The notes beneath the pieces were generated by a model. That model did not search any database. It worked only from the letters and a program-made list of their open reading frames with translations, and was not told the DNA's origin. Of a stretch of DNA of 50,323 nucleotides, positions 8,471-17,151 are shown piece after piece. The position numbers and the translations under genes are program-made. Source of the DNA: Geminocystis sp. M7585_C2015_104 (GTDB lineage: Bacteria; Cyanobacteriota; Cyanobacteriia; Cyanobacteriales; Cyanobacteriaceae); the NCBI GenBank assembly GCA_015295805.1, contig DVEF01000037.1, forward strand, positions 1 through 50,323, read 5' to 3'. The stretch's first letter is position 1; every line of letters begins with the position of its first letter.

Positions 8471-10153
8471 ATGAGTGAAAACAAGTTGGAAAAAACAATA
8501 CACCCCCTGACAGACTTTGTGGGGGAAGAAGAAATTAATCACCCCGATGCTAATAAAGTTACCTACTACTATGAAGGGATTTGTCCAAAAACCGGGAAAA
8601 AACTAAAACTACCACGCACAGTTTTAGCAGAAAAAATAGCCCTAAGTCTATGTCGACAGTTAGACGAAGCTAATCTGAAAGTGGCTAAAGGTAAGATGAT
8701 AGGCATTCTAATTGTCAAAGATACAGAGGGAAACATGGGGGTTATAAAGGCTTTTTCCGGCTTCTGGAATGGGAAAAGAGAAAAAACAGGATGGGTGAGT
8801 CAAATACCCTCTTCCTCCTTGTTGCGTTTCGCTGAAAAAGTGACACTCAAGGAATTAAATGAGATAAAATGGCGGATTATTGAGTTAGAGAATTTACCAG
8901 TCCGTCGTGATTACGAACAATTAAACCAACAATTTCAACAAGAATGGGAAGAGTTAAGAAAACTGCACCGCCAGAAAAAAGAAGAAAGAGATAGAAAGAG
9001 AGAGGCTATAAGAAATTCGTCATTGCCTAGGGAACAAATCGAGCAAAAAATATTACAATTAGACAATGAAAGCAGGAAAGATGATTGGGAAAGAAGGAAA
9101 TTTAAGCAAAAATGGAAAGAAAAATTAGAACCTTTAAAACTAGAAATAGGTAAGGCGGATGCAGAAATAATGGAGTTGAAAAGCAAAAGGAAAGAACTGT
9201 CAAGAAAACTACAGAAACAAATGCAAATAGGTTACACCATAACCAACTTTGCAGGCGAAAGCCTGAGTGTAGGCAGAATCTTGGGGAAAGAATTTATACC
9301 TACGGGCACGGGAGACTGTTGCGCGCCAAAACTACTCCACCATGCGGCTGTTAACCAATTGACTCCTATTGCCATGGCTGAGGTATGGTGGGGGGAAACA
9401 TCCCCCAATGGGGAAAAGGTAGCAGGAAAATTCTACCCAGCTTGTAAAGAACGTTGCCAACCTCTGTTAGGATTTCTACTATCGGGCCTGTCTAATCTTT
9501 CCCCTTTGCCAAAACAATACCCCCCTCTTTCCATCCCCACTATCTATGAAGATGAGTATCTTTTGGTGGTAGACAAGCCAAGCGGTTTACCTTCCGTGCC
9601 AGGTAGGGGTATTGAGCATTATGATAGTGTAGTAGCCCGTCTTTCAAGGAAACCTGGTTACGAAGAGATTACAGCGGTACATCGGTTAGACAAAGACACC
9701 TCGGGAATATTAGTCCTAGCCAAGAAGAAAGAAATTCTTGGTTGCCTACAAAAACTATTTGCCAACAGACAGGTGGAAAAGATATATGAGGCAATCCTAG
9801 ACGGGGTTATTGACAGTAAAGAGGGTATAATTAGTTTACCACTGTGGGCAAACCCCCTAACAAGTCCAAGACAAGAGGTTAACTGGCTAAAAGGCAAACC
9901 CAGTATTACCAGTTACCGTCTCCTGGAAGTTACCTCCTCCGAAACACGTTTGCAATTAATACCCTATACAGGGAGGACTCACCAGTTGAGGATACATTGC
10001 GCTTCCGGCTTGGGGGTAGCCATCAAGGGAGATAGGATTTATGGCAGGAAAGACGATAATTCTCCGCGATTATACCTTCATGCCAGAGAGATTAGATTTT
10101 TACACCCAGCTACTGGCGATTGTCTCCACCTGAAAACTACCACCCCTTTTTGA
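8471..10153 (+). CDS. RluA-family pseudouridine synthase with long N-terminal extension
   Basis: Isomerises uridine to pseudouridine in rRNA or tRNA. The C-terminal half (about residues 345-560) is a typical RluA/RluD catalytic domain: YEDEYLLVVDKPSGLPSVPG, the catalytic HRLDKDTSGILVLAKK with Asp407, and PYTGRTHQLRIH near the end. The first 340 residues are an extension. It contains a charged coiled-coil (about 140-250, rich in Glu, Lys and Arg) and then GTGDCCAPKLLHHA with further Cys residues (KERCQPL). I recall this longer form in other cyanobacteria and some gammaproteobacteria. The extension may bind RNA or metal, but its role is not shown. No S4 domain is evident. A decayed copy of its 3' end lies just downstream (10246-10309). 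The target base cannot be told from sequence. Confidence 0.93.
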   Translation: MSENKLEKTIHPLTDFVGEEEINHPDANKVTYYYEGICPKTGKKLKLPRTVLAEKIALSLCRQLDEANLKVAKGKMIGILIVKDTEGNMGVIKAFSGFWNGKREKTGWVSQIPSSSLLRFAEKVTLKELNEIKWRIIELENLPVRRDYEQLNQQFQQEWEELRKLHRQKKEERDRKREAIRNSSLPREQIEQKILQLDNESRKDDWERRKFKQKWKEKLEPLKLEIGKADAEIMELKSKRKELSRKLQKQMQIGYTITNFAGESLSVGRILGKEFIPTGTGDCCAPKLLHHAAVNQLTPIAMAEVWWGETSPNGEKVAGKFYPACKERCQPLLGFLLSGLSNLSPLPKQYPPLSIPTIYEDEYLLVVDKPSGLPSVPGRGIEHYDSVVARLSRKPGYEEITAVHRLDKDTSGILVLAKKKEILGCLQKLFANRQVEKIYEAILDGVIDSKEGIISLPLWANPLTSPRQEVNWLKGKPSITSYRLLEVTSSETRLQLIPYTGRTHQLRIHCASGLGVAIKGDRIYGRKDDNSPRLYLHAREIRFLHPATGDCLHLKTTTPF

Positions 10154-10245
10154 GGGATTTGAGAGAGAAAAACCATCACAGTAGGGAAATTAAATTTCCT
10201 CCACCACCCTACTAGCAGGTGTCAGCCTTGAGGGAGGATTGTTAT

Positions 10246-10309
10246 ACCAGAAAGATAAAACTCCCCTTTATAGCCACTCACTGGCAATTGTTTCCACCTA
10301 AAAAGTACT
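10246..10309 (+). pseudogene. Decayed duplicate of the pseudouridine synthase 3' end
   Basis: This stretch resembles two blocks at the end of the preceding gene. CAGAAAGATAAAACTCCCC matches the gene near 10044-10066. CTGGCAATTGTTTCCACCTA (10281-10300) matches 10115-10134 with three substitutions in 20 bases (CTGGCGATTGTCTCCACCTG). About 30 bp between the blocks are missing. This looks like a partial tandem duplication that has lost function. Found by eye; a pairwise alignment would settle its limits. Confidence 0.55.
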
Positions 10310-10375
10310 AACGGCATGAAGGATTATTAGCCTGTGTGGTTTAATAGATGGAATAGAACTTACAGCAGGAGGCTT

Positions 10376-10960
10376 ATGAGTAAGAAGATTCTGTTACTTG
10401 CCGGAGATTTTGTGGAAGACTATGAAGTTATGGTGCCATTCCAGGCACTACAAATGCTAGGATACCAGGTAGATGCCGTTTGTCCAGGGAAAAAAGCGGG
10501 AGACACAGTAAAAACTGCCGTGCATGACTTTGAAGAGGGAGATCAAACCTATAGTGAGAAACTGGGGCATTATTTCCAGTTAAACGCCGATTTTGACAAA
10601 ATTAACCCCAATGATTATATAGGCCTAGTAATCCCCGGGGGAAGGGCACCAGAATATCTCCGTCTCAACAGCAGGGTAGTAGAGATTGTAGAGCATTTTG
10701 TGAACAACAACAAACCCATAGCCGCCATCTGCCATGGATTGCAGTTGTTGGCAGCCACCAATTCAGCCTTAAAGGGCAAAAAATGCACTGCCTATCCCGC
10801 CTGTAGTGTAGAAGTAAAACTAGCCGGTGGGGACTATGTTAGTGTACCATATGAGGAGGCAGTAGTAGACGGAAATATAGTAACCGCACCCGCTTGGCCA
10901 GCCCATCCCCGTTGGTTGGCGGAATTTATTAAAATTTTAGGAGCCAAAGTAGAAATTTGA
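10376..10960 (+). CDS. DJ-1/PfpI family protein
   Basis: About 194 residues of the class I glutamine amidotransferase-like fold (DJ-1/ThiJ/PfpI). Members include glyoxalases, chaperone/deglycases and proteases, so the activity is not fixed by family. [20 protein letters not shown] opens the fold, [12 protein letters not shown] carries the Gly-rich turn, and [12 protein letters not shown] holds the nucleophilic Cys (Cys119) followed by His. The AGGAGG sequence just upstream supports ATG 10376 rather than an in-frame ATG at 10334. It is followed by 1.2 kb of repeats and decayed sequence, so it is probably transcribed alone. Confidence 0.92.
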   Translation: MSKKILLLAGDFVEDYEVMVPFQALQMLGYQVDAVCPGKKAGDTVKTAVHDFEEGDQTYSEKLGHYFQLNADFDKINPNDYIGLVIPGGRAPEYLRLNSRVVEIVEHFVNNNKPIAAICHGLQLLAATNSALKGKKCTAYPACSVEVKLAGGDYVSVPYEEAVVDGNIVTAPAWPAHPRWLAEFIKILGAKVEI

Positions 10961-11040
10961 CCCCTCTGTGGTGGCGTTTGGGAGTTGAATAGGGAAGTCG
11001 TTACCCTGCCTTTCCCTTTGTCATATTCCCCTATTTTTCT

Positions 11041-11410
11041 CCCACTTTATACAAGACTAGATTATAATTACCCCCCCTTAAGAGTATAACCTCCCCCATT
11101 TGTCTACCACTATGGACTAAATGAAAATTTTCCCCCAGCTACCGGTGTTTTTGTCTGCCTTTTCCCGTAGACTATAATTCCCTTTTCATCACACTTTCTT
11201 GCCTGCCATTGTAAACTACAATCCCCCTTATCACTACATCTTCTTGTCTGTCTTCCCCCGCAGACTATAATTTTAATCTATTCCTGTTGCCCCCTGCTGT
11301 CTGCCAGCGGGATATAGTCTTCTTTTTGCCATATACCCTCGCCCCTGTCTTTATCCCACTGTAGACTAAACTATAATTTCTCCCTTGCCACCATTTTTCT
11401 CTTCGTTTCT
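11041..11410. repeat. Degenerate tandem repeat array, about 48-bp unit
   Basis: About six imperfect units begin TGTCTnCC at 11101, 11152, 11200 (TGCCTGCC), 11245, 11298 and 11346, a spacing of 45-53 bp. Most contain a GTAGACTATAATT-like block followed by a C-run. The plus strand is pyrimidine-rich throughout. Several units contain TATAAT, but spacing and repetition suggest repeat structure rather than working promoters. No coding frame crosses it convincingly. Confidence 0.6.
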
Positions 11411-11788
11411 CCCTCCCACAGTAGAAATTCACCATAAGTATGGTAGAAATCTTCCGGGGAAATTTCTAATATTTTTCATGAAGTTTCAAATCTATTTCCA
11501 ACTGGGGATGTTGACAAAACCGGGAATATTTACAGTAAATATACAAAATGGTGTAACAGTTGCCTGGCGCGGTAAGGGGATTTAACATGCATGTGCGAGG
11601 TAATAGCGGCATTATAACCGAATTCCGGGTTGTATTCCCTCTCCATGTTGATGGAGTTTAAATACCTCAACATTCAACAAATTTTCCTGAGAGCAATTCT
11701 GGATTTTTATAGTAAATTCCCGCCCCTTATGAGAGAAACAAAACTAATATAAAAATCGTCAACTTCCTCTAGATATAAGCTCAATTCT
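11411..11788. other. Intergenic between repeat array and decayed gene
   Basis: No supported gene. A 35-codon plus-strand frame from ATG 11479 (MKFQIYFQLGMLTKPGIFTV) reads like protein but matches nothing I know and stops at 11585. The remainder is AT-rich with no recognised signal. Confidence 0.4.
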
Positions 11789-12071
11789 ATGTCAGAAAAA
11801 GTGCCAGTATAGGGATAAGAAGAGCTAAACTGTTTAGCAAGCTAGACAGGAAAATAGATAATGTGGGGCAAAAAGTGGAAAGAATCCAGCAATGCCTCAC
11901 TGAAGTTAAGACTGAAGTGGGAAGGCTAAAAGTGTAAAACCAGTGCACCAAAGAGATGATGTAAATAAACGCTTTGAAGAGGTAAAAGGGGGTTTTTAGG
12001 GAGTAAACAGTAAGATAAATCCAATAATCATAGGATTTCTGGGAATAGTAAGGGTATTAGTCACAGGCTAG
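11789..12071 (+). pseudogene. Decayed small coiled-coil/membrane protein
   Basis: Three reading frames together give a protein-like sequence. ATG 11789 gives MSEKVPV. The frame starting at 11800 continues RAKLFSKLDRKIDNVGQKVE, RIQQCLTEVKTEVGRLKV and stops at 11935. A further frame from 11952 reads RDDVNKRFEEVKGGF, a TAG at 11997, then GVNSKINPIIIGFLGIVRVL and a stop at 12069. A heptad-rich helix followed by a C-terminal hydrophobic segment is a common small cyanobacterial protein type. At least two frameshifts and one in-frame stop show it is broken. The original family is not identified further. Confidence 0.6.
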
Positions 12072-12161
12072 CTATGAATATTTCCCACCACCAGCCCCCT
12101 TGTAGTCCTTATGCTGGGTTTGGCTACAATAAATGAGTGAAATGGGTGACAGGAAAAGCAC

Positions 12162-13187
12162 ATGAGCAGTATAGTTGTAGTAAAAAATCTCAAAAAAAAA
12201 TACGGTCAAATAGAAGCCCTCAAAGGTATATCCTTTACAGTAAACAGGGGAGAAATATTTGGTATATTAGGACCTAATGGAGCGGGTAAGACAACGACAA
12301 TAAGATGTATCACCACCCTGGCAAAACCAGACGAGGGGGAGATTTGGATAGATGGGGTTTCGGCAATAAGTCAGCCAAGAGTGGTTAGAGAGAAAATAGG
12401 TTATGTAGCACAAGAGGTGGCATTAGATAAGATCTTAACTGGAAGGGAATTGTTGAGTTTACAGGCAAGTCTATACCATCTGCCTCCAGAAACTGCCAGG
12501 GAGAGGATAAATGAATTAATACAGCTTTTGGGATTACAAGAGTATGCATCCCGTCAGACAGGCACCTATTCTGGGGGTATGAAAAAACGTTTAGACTTGG
12601 CGGCAGGCTTGCTACATAAACCCCAAATATTGATTTTAGATGAGCCTTCGGTGGGATTAGACATTGAAAGTAGAAAAATAATTTGGGATTTCCTGCGACA
12701 GTTAAGCCAAGAAGGCACTACTGTTATACTCACCAGCCACTACCTGGAAGAAATTGATGCTTTAGCAGACCGTCTTGTTATTATTGACCAAGGTAGAGTA
12801 ATTGCAGAAGGCACTCCCTCTGATTTAAAAGACAGAATAGGAGGGGAGCGTGTTACTGTGAGAATTAGAGAGTTTACACCGGCTGAGGAAGCGAAAACAG
12901 CAAAAGAAAAGCTATCTCAACTGCCCTTTGTCAAGGAGATTATTATAAACGCTGCTGAGGGGAATTCCCTAAATCTAATTGTAACACCAGGAAATAATGC
13001 CCTCACCACCATAGAAAAAACACTAACGGAGATGAATCTACCTGTTTTCAGTATTAGTCAATCCCGCCCCAGTTTGGATGACGTGTATCTGGCGGCAACG
13101 GGGAAAACACTACTACAGGCGGATATAGAGGCGATGAGTATGAGGGATTTGAAAGCAGAAAAGAAACAAGCCATGACAGCCGGTTAA
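12162..13187 (+). CDS. ABC transporter ATP-binding protein (ABC-2/DrrA type)
   Basis: A 341-residue ATPase that would power an ABC-2 type exporter. Walker A is GPNGAGKTT (37-45), the signature YSGGMKKRLDLA lies near residue 140, Walker B is ILILDEPSVGLD, and the switch His is in VILTSHYLEEID. The extra C-terminal 90 residues (after GTPSDLKDRI) match the DrrA-like accessory domain and end PSLDDVYLAATGKTL, typical of multidrug/daunorubicin-type ATPases. No ABC-2 permease is adjacent: the next gene is convergent exoD, 2 bp away, so the partner must be elsewhere. AGGAAAA precedes ATG 12162. The substrate is unknown. Confidence 0.94.
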   Translation: MSSIVVVKNLKKKYGQIEALKGISFTVNRGEIFGILGPNGAGKTTTIRCITTLAKPDEGEIWIDGVSAISQPRVVREKIGYVAQEVALDKILTGRELLSLQASLYHLPPETARERINELIQLLGLQEYASRQTGTYSGGMKKRLDLAAGLLHKPQILILDEPSVGLDIESRKIIWDFLRQLSQEGTTVILTSHYLEEIDALADRLVIIDQGRVIAEGTPSDLKDRIGGERVTVRIREFTPAEEAKTAKEKLSQLPFVKEIIINAAEGNSLNLIVTPGNNALTTIEKTLTEMNLPVFSISQSRPSLDDVYLAATGKTLLQADIEAMSMRDLKAEKKQAMTAG

Positions 13188-13189
13188 TT

Positions 13190-13813
13190 CTATTTGCCTA
13201 GACTGTGTTTTAACCAATCTACCAGACTCACACCACCCCAAACAGTAGCCATGATGATAGAGGTGGAAACAATCCCCGCCAACAGGCAAATTGTCAACCC
13301 CGCCAAGACAATAAAGCCATCATCCTCCTGTAAACCGAAGGCAGTGACAAAAATCCCCATTGCCGGCGCCGTGTTGGTGCCAGGAATGGGTATCATCATA
13401 GAAATGGCCATTAAGGCAATAGCCAGTCCAATTATGACTCTCATTCCCCAACCCGTACATACATGGGTTAGACGGGGTTTAGTGATAGTCTCCAGACGAC
13501 GTAGCCAGGGTATTGCCAACTCCACAAATTTACGGGCCGTGTCAGTCTTCATTTTACCCGAGAGCATTTTATTGGGCAACCAGGGGATAGAGGCACCGGC
13601 TATGAATTGAATTGCCAGAAGGAATATAACAATGCCAAAGGGGGTGGAGTAACCCGGTGCGGGTAGTGGCAGTGCGGAGGGGAGGGAAAGAATGACAAAC
13701 AGGAAACCAAACAGTCTTTCCCCGGCTATTTCCAATACCTCCTTTAAAGAGACAGTTTCCCCCCTCTTTTGGGAGAAAAAATAGTCTTTCAACTCTTCAG
13801 ACAGTTTTTTCAT
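13190..13813 (-). CDS. exoD: ExoD family membrane protein
   Basis: A 207-residue integral membrane protein of the ExoD family, first linked to exopolysaccharide production and alkali tolerance in rhizobia; its molecular role is unknown. The N-terminus is cytoplasmic and charged (EELKDYFFSQKRGETVSLKE). It is followed by a family-typical LFGFLFVILSLPSALPLPAP and hydrophobic helices around VIFLLAIQFIAG, MRVIIGLAIALMAISMMIPI and GLTICLLAGIVSTSIIMATV. IPIPGTNTAPAMGI is the second conserved loop. Its start lies 19 bp after the hisZ stop on the same strand, suggesting co-transcription as the last gene of the suhB-like/J-protein/hisZ/exoD group. Confidence 0.88.
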   Translation of the reverse strand: MKKLSEELKDYFFSQKRGETVSLKEVLEIAGERLFGFLFVILSLPSALPLPAPGYSTPFGIVIFLLAIQFIAGASIPWLPNKMLSGKMKTDTARKFVELAIPWLRRLETITKPRLTHVCTGWGMRVIIGLAIALMAISMMIPIPGTNTAPAMGIFVTAFGLQEDDGFIVLAGLTICLLAGIVSTSIIMATVWGGVSLVDWLKHSLGK

Positions 13814-13832
13814 AGTTGGTAACCGGTTGTCT

Positions 13833-15050
13833 CTAGGATTGTACCATTTCCACCCTCACCTGACTTTTTTCATCCACCCATGCCAGGTAACTAATACCCT
13901 CCTGTTTAGCATATTGTCGAATCTCCCCTGGGGTGCGCATTTTCAACTCCAATTCTACCCTAACCATGTGGGGTGCGCGACGTAAAGTTTGGGCGTAGGC
14001 AAAAGCTTGTTTTGAAGCCTGTTGTGAGGTAGGGATAACAAGCCAATCACTGGGGGGTATAGTTTTCGGCAAATTGGGATTATCTCGAAGGCAGTGATGC
14101 AAATCCTCGATATTAAAACAAAAACCGATACCCGGAGATGGTTTCTTCTCAGGATGATAAAGGGCTAACAGTTGATCATACCTTCCCCCTTGCCCCAGTA
14201 CATAGGGTTTGTTGTCCATTACTTTTATCACTACAAAAACAATACCTGTGTAGTAATCGAAGGATTTTACCAGACTCAAGTCTAAGATGATGGGGAAAGA
14301 GTTGTCAGTGGTGTGATATATCAACTCCATCAGGGATTCCAGATGACTAATAGCCTTAGCCGCCGACGAAGCCAAATCCCACTGAGACAGTTTCGCCAAC
14401 ACTTCAATAGGGTTACCACGCAGGTCAAACAGTTGTAGTGCCTTTTGTTTTAAATGAGGTTCCAAATCTAATTTTTCCAGGGTAACCCTATCCAGATGGG
14501 CGAGACAACGACGGATTTGAGGGCGTTGGGGGAGAGGAAAAATCTCCAGGAGGGAGTTGGTTAGGCCAGCATCTCCCAGGAGTAATTGCCAGTCTGTAAT
14601 GCCCAGATATTCCAAACAATCCTTAAGAAGGAGTAGAATTTCAGCATCAGCCAAGACGCCGTCAACAAATAACAACTCCACCCCAGCCTGATAAAATTCT
14701 AATTGTTTTCCATGATGACCTGCGGGAGGATTACGAAAAACGTTAGCACGATAGCAGAGTCTTTGGATAGAATGGTTTTTAAGGCGGTTGACTGCGGCCC
14801 TAGCGATGGAGGCAGTTAATTCTGGGCGTAATCCCAACCTGCCTTCACCGGCATTCTCCAGCTGGATTATCATTTCCGGTTGAATCGCACCACCAGCCAG
14901 GAGGGTATCCACCCATTCTATAGTGGATGTGACTATGCGTTTATAACCCCAACGTTGAAATACCTCCTGAAGACGATCGTTTATCCAACTCTTTTGCGCC
15001 ACTTCCAGGGGTAGTAAATCCCTCGCCCCTGCTGGTGCTTGATGAATCAT
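13833..15050 (-). CDS. hisZ: ATP phosphoribosyltransferase regulatory subunit HisZ
   Basis: A HisRS-like protein without the anticodon-binding domain. In species with the short catalytic subunit HisG, HisZ forms the octameric complex that performs and controls the first step of histidine synthesis. This 405-residue protein starts MIHQAPAGARDLLPLE and has the class II motif-2 region LRPELTASIARAA, and YRANVFRNPPAGHHGKQLEF. HisRS-like LVKSFDYYTGIVF and GQGGRYDQLLALY follow. True HisRS carries RGLDYYTG; here KSFDYYTG and the missing C-terminal domain argue for HisZ. It lies 36 bp after the J-domain gene and 19 bp before exoD, all on the minus strand. Confidence 0.92.
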   Translation of the reverse strand: MIHQAPAGARDLLPLEVAQKSWINDRLQEVFQRWGYKRIVTSTIEWVDTLLAGGAIQPEMIIQLENAGEGRLGLRPELTASIARAAVNRLKNHSIQRLCYRANVFRNPPAGHHGKQLEFYQAGVELLFVDGVLADAEILLLLKDCLEYLGITDWQLLLGDAGLTNSLLEIFPLPQRPQIRRCLAHLDRVTLEKLDLEPHLKQKALQLFDLRGNPIEVLAKLSQWDLASSAAKAISHLESLMELIYHTTDNSFPIILDLSLVKSFDYYTGIVFVVIKVMDNKPYVLGQGGRYDQLLALYHPEKKPSPGIGFCFNIEDLHHCLRDNPNLPKTIPPSDWLVIPTSQQASKQAFAYAQTLRRAPHMVRVELELKMRTPGEIRQYAKQEGISYLAWVDEKSQVRVEMVQS

Positions 15051-15086
15051 AACAGGGGATTATATAATGACCTTGCGGGACTAATT

Positions 15087-16058
15087 TTACCACAGGGGGA
15101 TACCAAAAATCTTGGGGGGTTCTTTTTTCTTCTTATCCTTATCCTCCTTCTTATCCTTTTTGGCATCTGGTTTTTTGGCATCGGCTTTGGCGGCGGCGGT
15201 TTTGTCTTTTTCCTTCAACTCCTGTTGGGCTTGTTTTACAGTAGGATTATTGGCGTCTAGAGATAGTGCCTTGTTTATATGGATACGGGCGTAGGGGAGG
15301 TTGCCCTGTTTAAGATACACGCTTCCTAGTAGGGCATGAGCCATGGCACTATTAGGCTCTAGTTTAACAGCCTCCCGCAGGTCGAACATAGCGGCTTCCA
15401 AGTTGTTTTCTTGGAGATGTTTTTGGGCACTAGCAATCAACTTATCCAGACGGGATACAGGGGTTTTCTCCTGTTTTTCGGGAGAGGGGGTTGCGGCCCT
15501 GGCCACAGTTGTGGTAGAATCCGGGACAGTGACAGTGGGAGTGGTGCCCATAATTTTGCCCAACTCCTCCCGTTTTTGCCGCAACAGATATACCAGATTC
15601 AACTCGCTGAGGATGGCAATCTTCAGGTGTAGTTTGCTTAAATCCTGATACTGCTCCTGAGCAATTTTCTCCACAGCCTCCTTATATATTTTATCCAGAT
15701 TGGTAGTCTCTTTAAGCAGTTTTTTGGCCAATTCGCTACTAAGGGTGATACGATCTATTTCGGGGGCCAATCTATAGGCCAATTCTGAGAATATCAACTG
15801 ACACTCCCTCCGCAATTTATCCTTGTATAGGTTTTCATAGGCAGGGTTTACCAGTTTGGAGAGGATACTGCTGGCTAGTGCCTTTTCTTCCCTACTTTTA
15901 GACTGGTTGGTATCTGGGTGGAGTTGATAGGCTAGTTTGAGATAACGAAGACGGATGTCTTTTGGGGAGGCGGAAATAGGCATCCCCAAGATGGCATAAT
16001 AGTCCTTGACATCGTATTGGAAGAGGCCACCCTTCAAATCAGAAATTAGCATGTTCAT
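15087..16058 (-). CDS. J-domain protein with TPR and lysine-rich tail
   Basis: A 323-residue co-chaperone-like protein. The J domain (about residues 15-80) reads DYYAILGMPISASPKDIRLR and YQLHPDTN, so the HPD tripeptide needed to stimulate DnaK is intact. A helical middle follows (about 90-170), then a Thr/Pro linker (TPTVTVPDSTTTVA). Tandem TPRs are around LDKLIASAQKHLQENNLEAA and LLGSVYLKQGNLPYARIHIN. The last 40 residues are mostly Lys, Asp and Ala and end PPKIFGIPLW. There is no zinc-finger or DnaJ C-terminal domain. I recall a similar DnaJ-like gene beside suhB in Synechocystis. It sits between the IMPase-family gene and hisZ on the same strand. The specific client is unknown. Confidence 0.9.
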   Translation of the reverse strand: MNMLISDLKGGLFQYDVKDYYAILGMPISASPKDIRLRYLKLAYQLHPDTNQSKSREEKALASSILSKLVNPAYENLYKDKLRRECQLIFSELAYRLAPEIDRITLSSELAKKLLKETTNLDKIYKEAVEKIAQEQYQDLSKLHLKIAILSELNLVYLLRQKREELGKIMGTTPTVTVPDSTTTVARAATPSPEKQEKTPVSRLDKLIASAQKHLQENNLEAAMFDLREAVKLEPNSAMAHALLGSVYLKQGNLPYARIHINKALSLDANNPTVKQAQQELKEKDKTAAAKADAKKPDAKKDKKEDKDKKKKEPPKIFGIPLW

Positions 16059-16137
16059 GGGATAATACCTACTAAGGGACTGTGGGGCTTATTTCTATTG
16101 ATAACACATAAGGGGGGAGCATTTGTGATAGGATTAT

Positions 16138-16953
16138 TTATTTAAAGGAAAAGGCTGGGTGCCTAGGGGTGTTTTGTAAAGCCCGGACTAATTCTTCGTG
16201 AATATAACCATTGGTAGCCACAATTCTACCACTAAATAGGTCAAAAGGGGAGCCATCGTAGGCAGAGACTTTGCCACCGGCTTCTTGTAGTATAACAACA
16301 CCGGCACACAAATCCCATGGACTTAACCCCCTTTCCCAGTAACCATCTAGTCTACCGGTAGCCACATCACACAAATCCAGGGAGGCACTGCCACTTCTTC
16401 TAACCCCTTGGGTAAGATGGGTAAGGTAACAGAATTCGGCATAATTGTTATCATCAGTTTCCCGTCTATCATAGGCAAAGCCGGTTACTAGGAGACTGTT
16501 GGCGAGGGCATGGGTTTGTGAGACTTGTATAGGTTTATTGTTTAGGGTAGCACCCAGATCCTCAGCAGCACACCACAACTCCCCCCTAATGGGATTATAC
16601 ACCACTCCTACCTTAGGTTGTCCTTCTATCAGTAAACCCACAGACACTGCCACTTGAGGATAGCCATGGGCATAATTGGTGGTACCATCTAAGGGATCAA
16701 TTAACCAGAGATACTGACTTTCTCTACCTTGACTACCGGATTCTTCTGCCAGGATAGCATGATTGTCACAGTGACGCCTTATAACATCAATTATTCTCGC
16801 CTCCGCCTCTTGATCTACAACTGTAATTAGGTCGCCACTTCTTTCTTTCTCTTGTATATCCAGATGTTTTCCCCAGTATTGGAGTAAAGCAGTTCCACCG
16901 GCATATGCTGCCATAAAGGCGATGTCTAGTAGTTTTTCCATTTCCATAGGCAT
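16138..16953 (-). CDS. Inositol monophosphatase family protein (SuhB-like)
   Basis: A 271-residue Mg-dependent sugar/inositol phosphatase. The metal-site motifs are ILAEESG, WLIDPLDGTTNYAHG and SPWDLCAGVVILQEAGGKVS, all intact. VRRSGSASLDLCDVATGRLD is the usual substrate-side segment. Family members hydrolyse inositol-1-phosphate, histidinol phosphate, or fructose-1,6- or PAP-type phosphates. Position upstream of hisZ makes histidinol-phosphatase activity worth considering, but this is inference only. It is the first gene of the probable minus-strand group suhB-like/J-protein/hisZ/exoD, 79 bp ahead of the J-protein, and is divergent from the pentapeptide gene. Confidence 0.92.
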   Translation of the reverse strand: MPMEMEKLLDIAFMAAYAGGTALLQYWGKHLDIQEKERSGDLITVVDQEAEARIIDVIRRHCDNHAILAEESGSQGRESQYLWLIDPLDGTTNYAHGYPQVAVSVGLLIEGQPKVGVVYNPIRGELWCAAEDLGATLNNKPIQVSQTHALANSLLVTGFAYDRRETDDNNYAEFCYLTHLTQGVRRSGSASLDLCDVATGRLDGYWERGLSPWDLCAGVVILQEAGGKVSAYDGSPFDLFSGRIVATNGYIHEELVRALQNTPRHPAFSFK

Positions 16954-17072
16954 ATCCTTTGTCTGTCTCTTTCCACATCAGCACTAAGCTACACTATTGC
17001 CTAGTTTTTAGCAACTCCCCATGATGGATGTTAGTTAACAGTCACATATTGGCCTAGAATGTGTATTAGGAT

Positions 17073-17085
17073 TACACTAAGTGTA
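17073..17085. promoter_or_regulatory. 13-bp palindrome in a divergent gap
   Basis: TACACT, central A, AGTGTA: an exact 6-1-6 inverted repeat in the gap between the IMPase-family gene and the pentapeptide gene. Its place upstream of both suits an operator. No known cyanobacterial regulator site is recognised. Confidence 0.35.
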
Positions 17086-17151
17086 GAATTTGGCGCCTTT
17101 GTTGTTAGTACTTTTTGATGCCTAATTATTAGATTTATTGCCACAAAATTT

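Noticed and set aside
13194-13610. Plus-strand open frame over exoD
   Set aside because: Shadow of exoD on the other strand; Ile/Pro-rich without a family.
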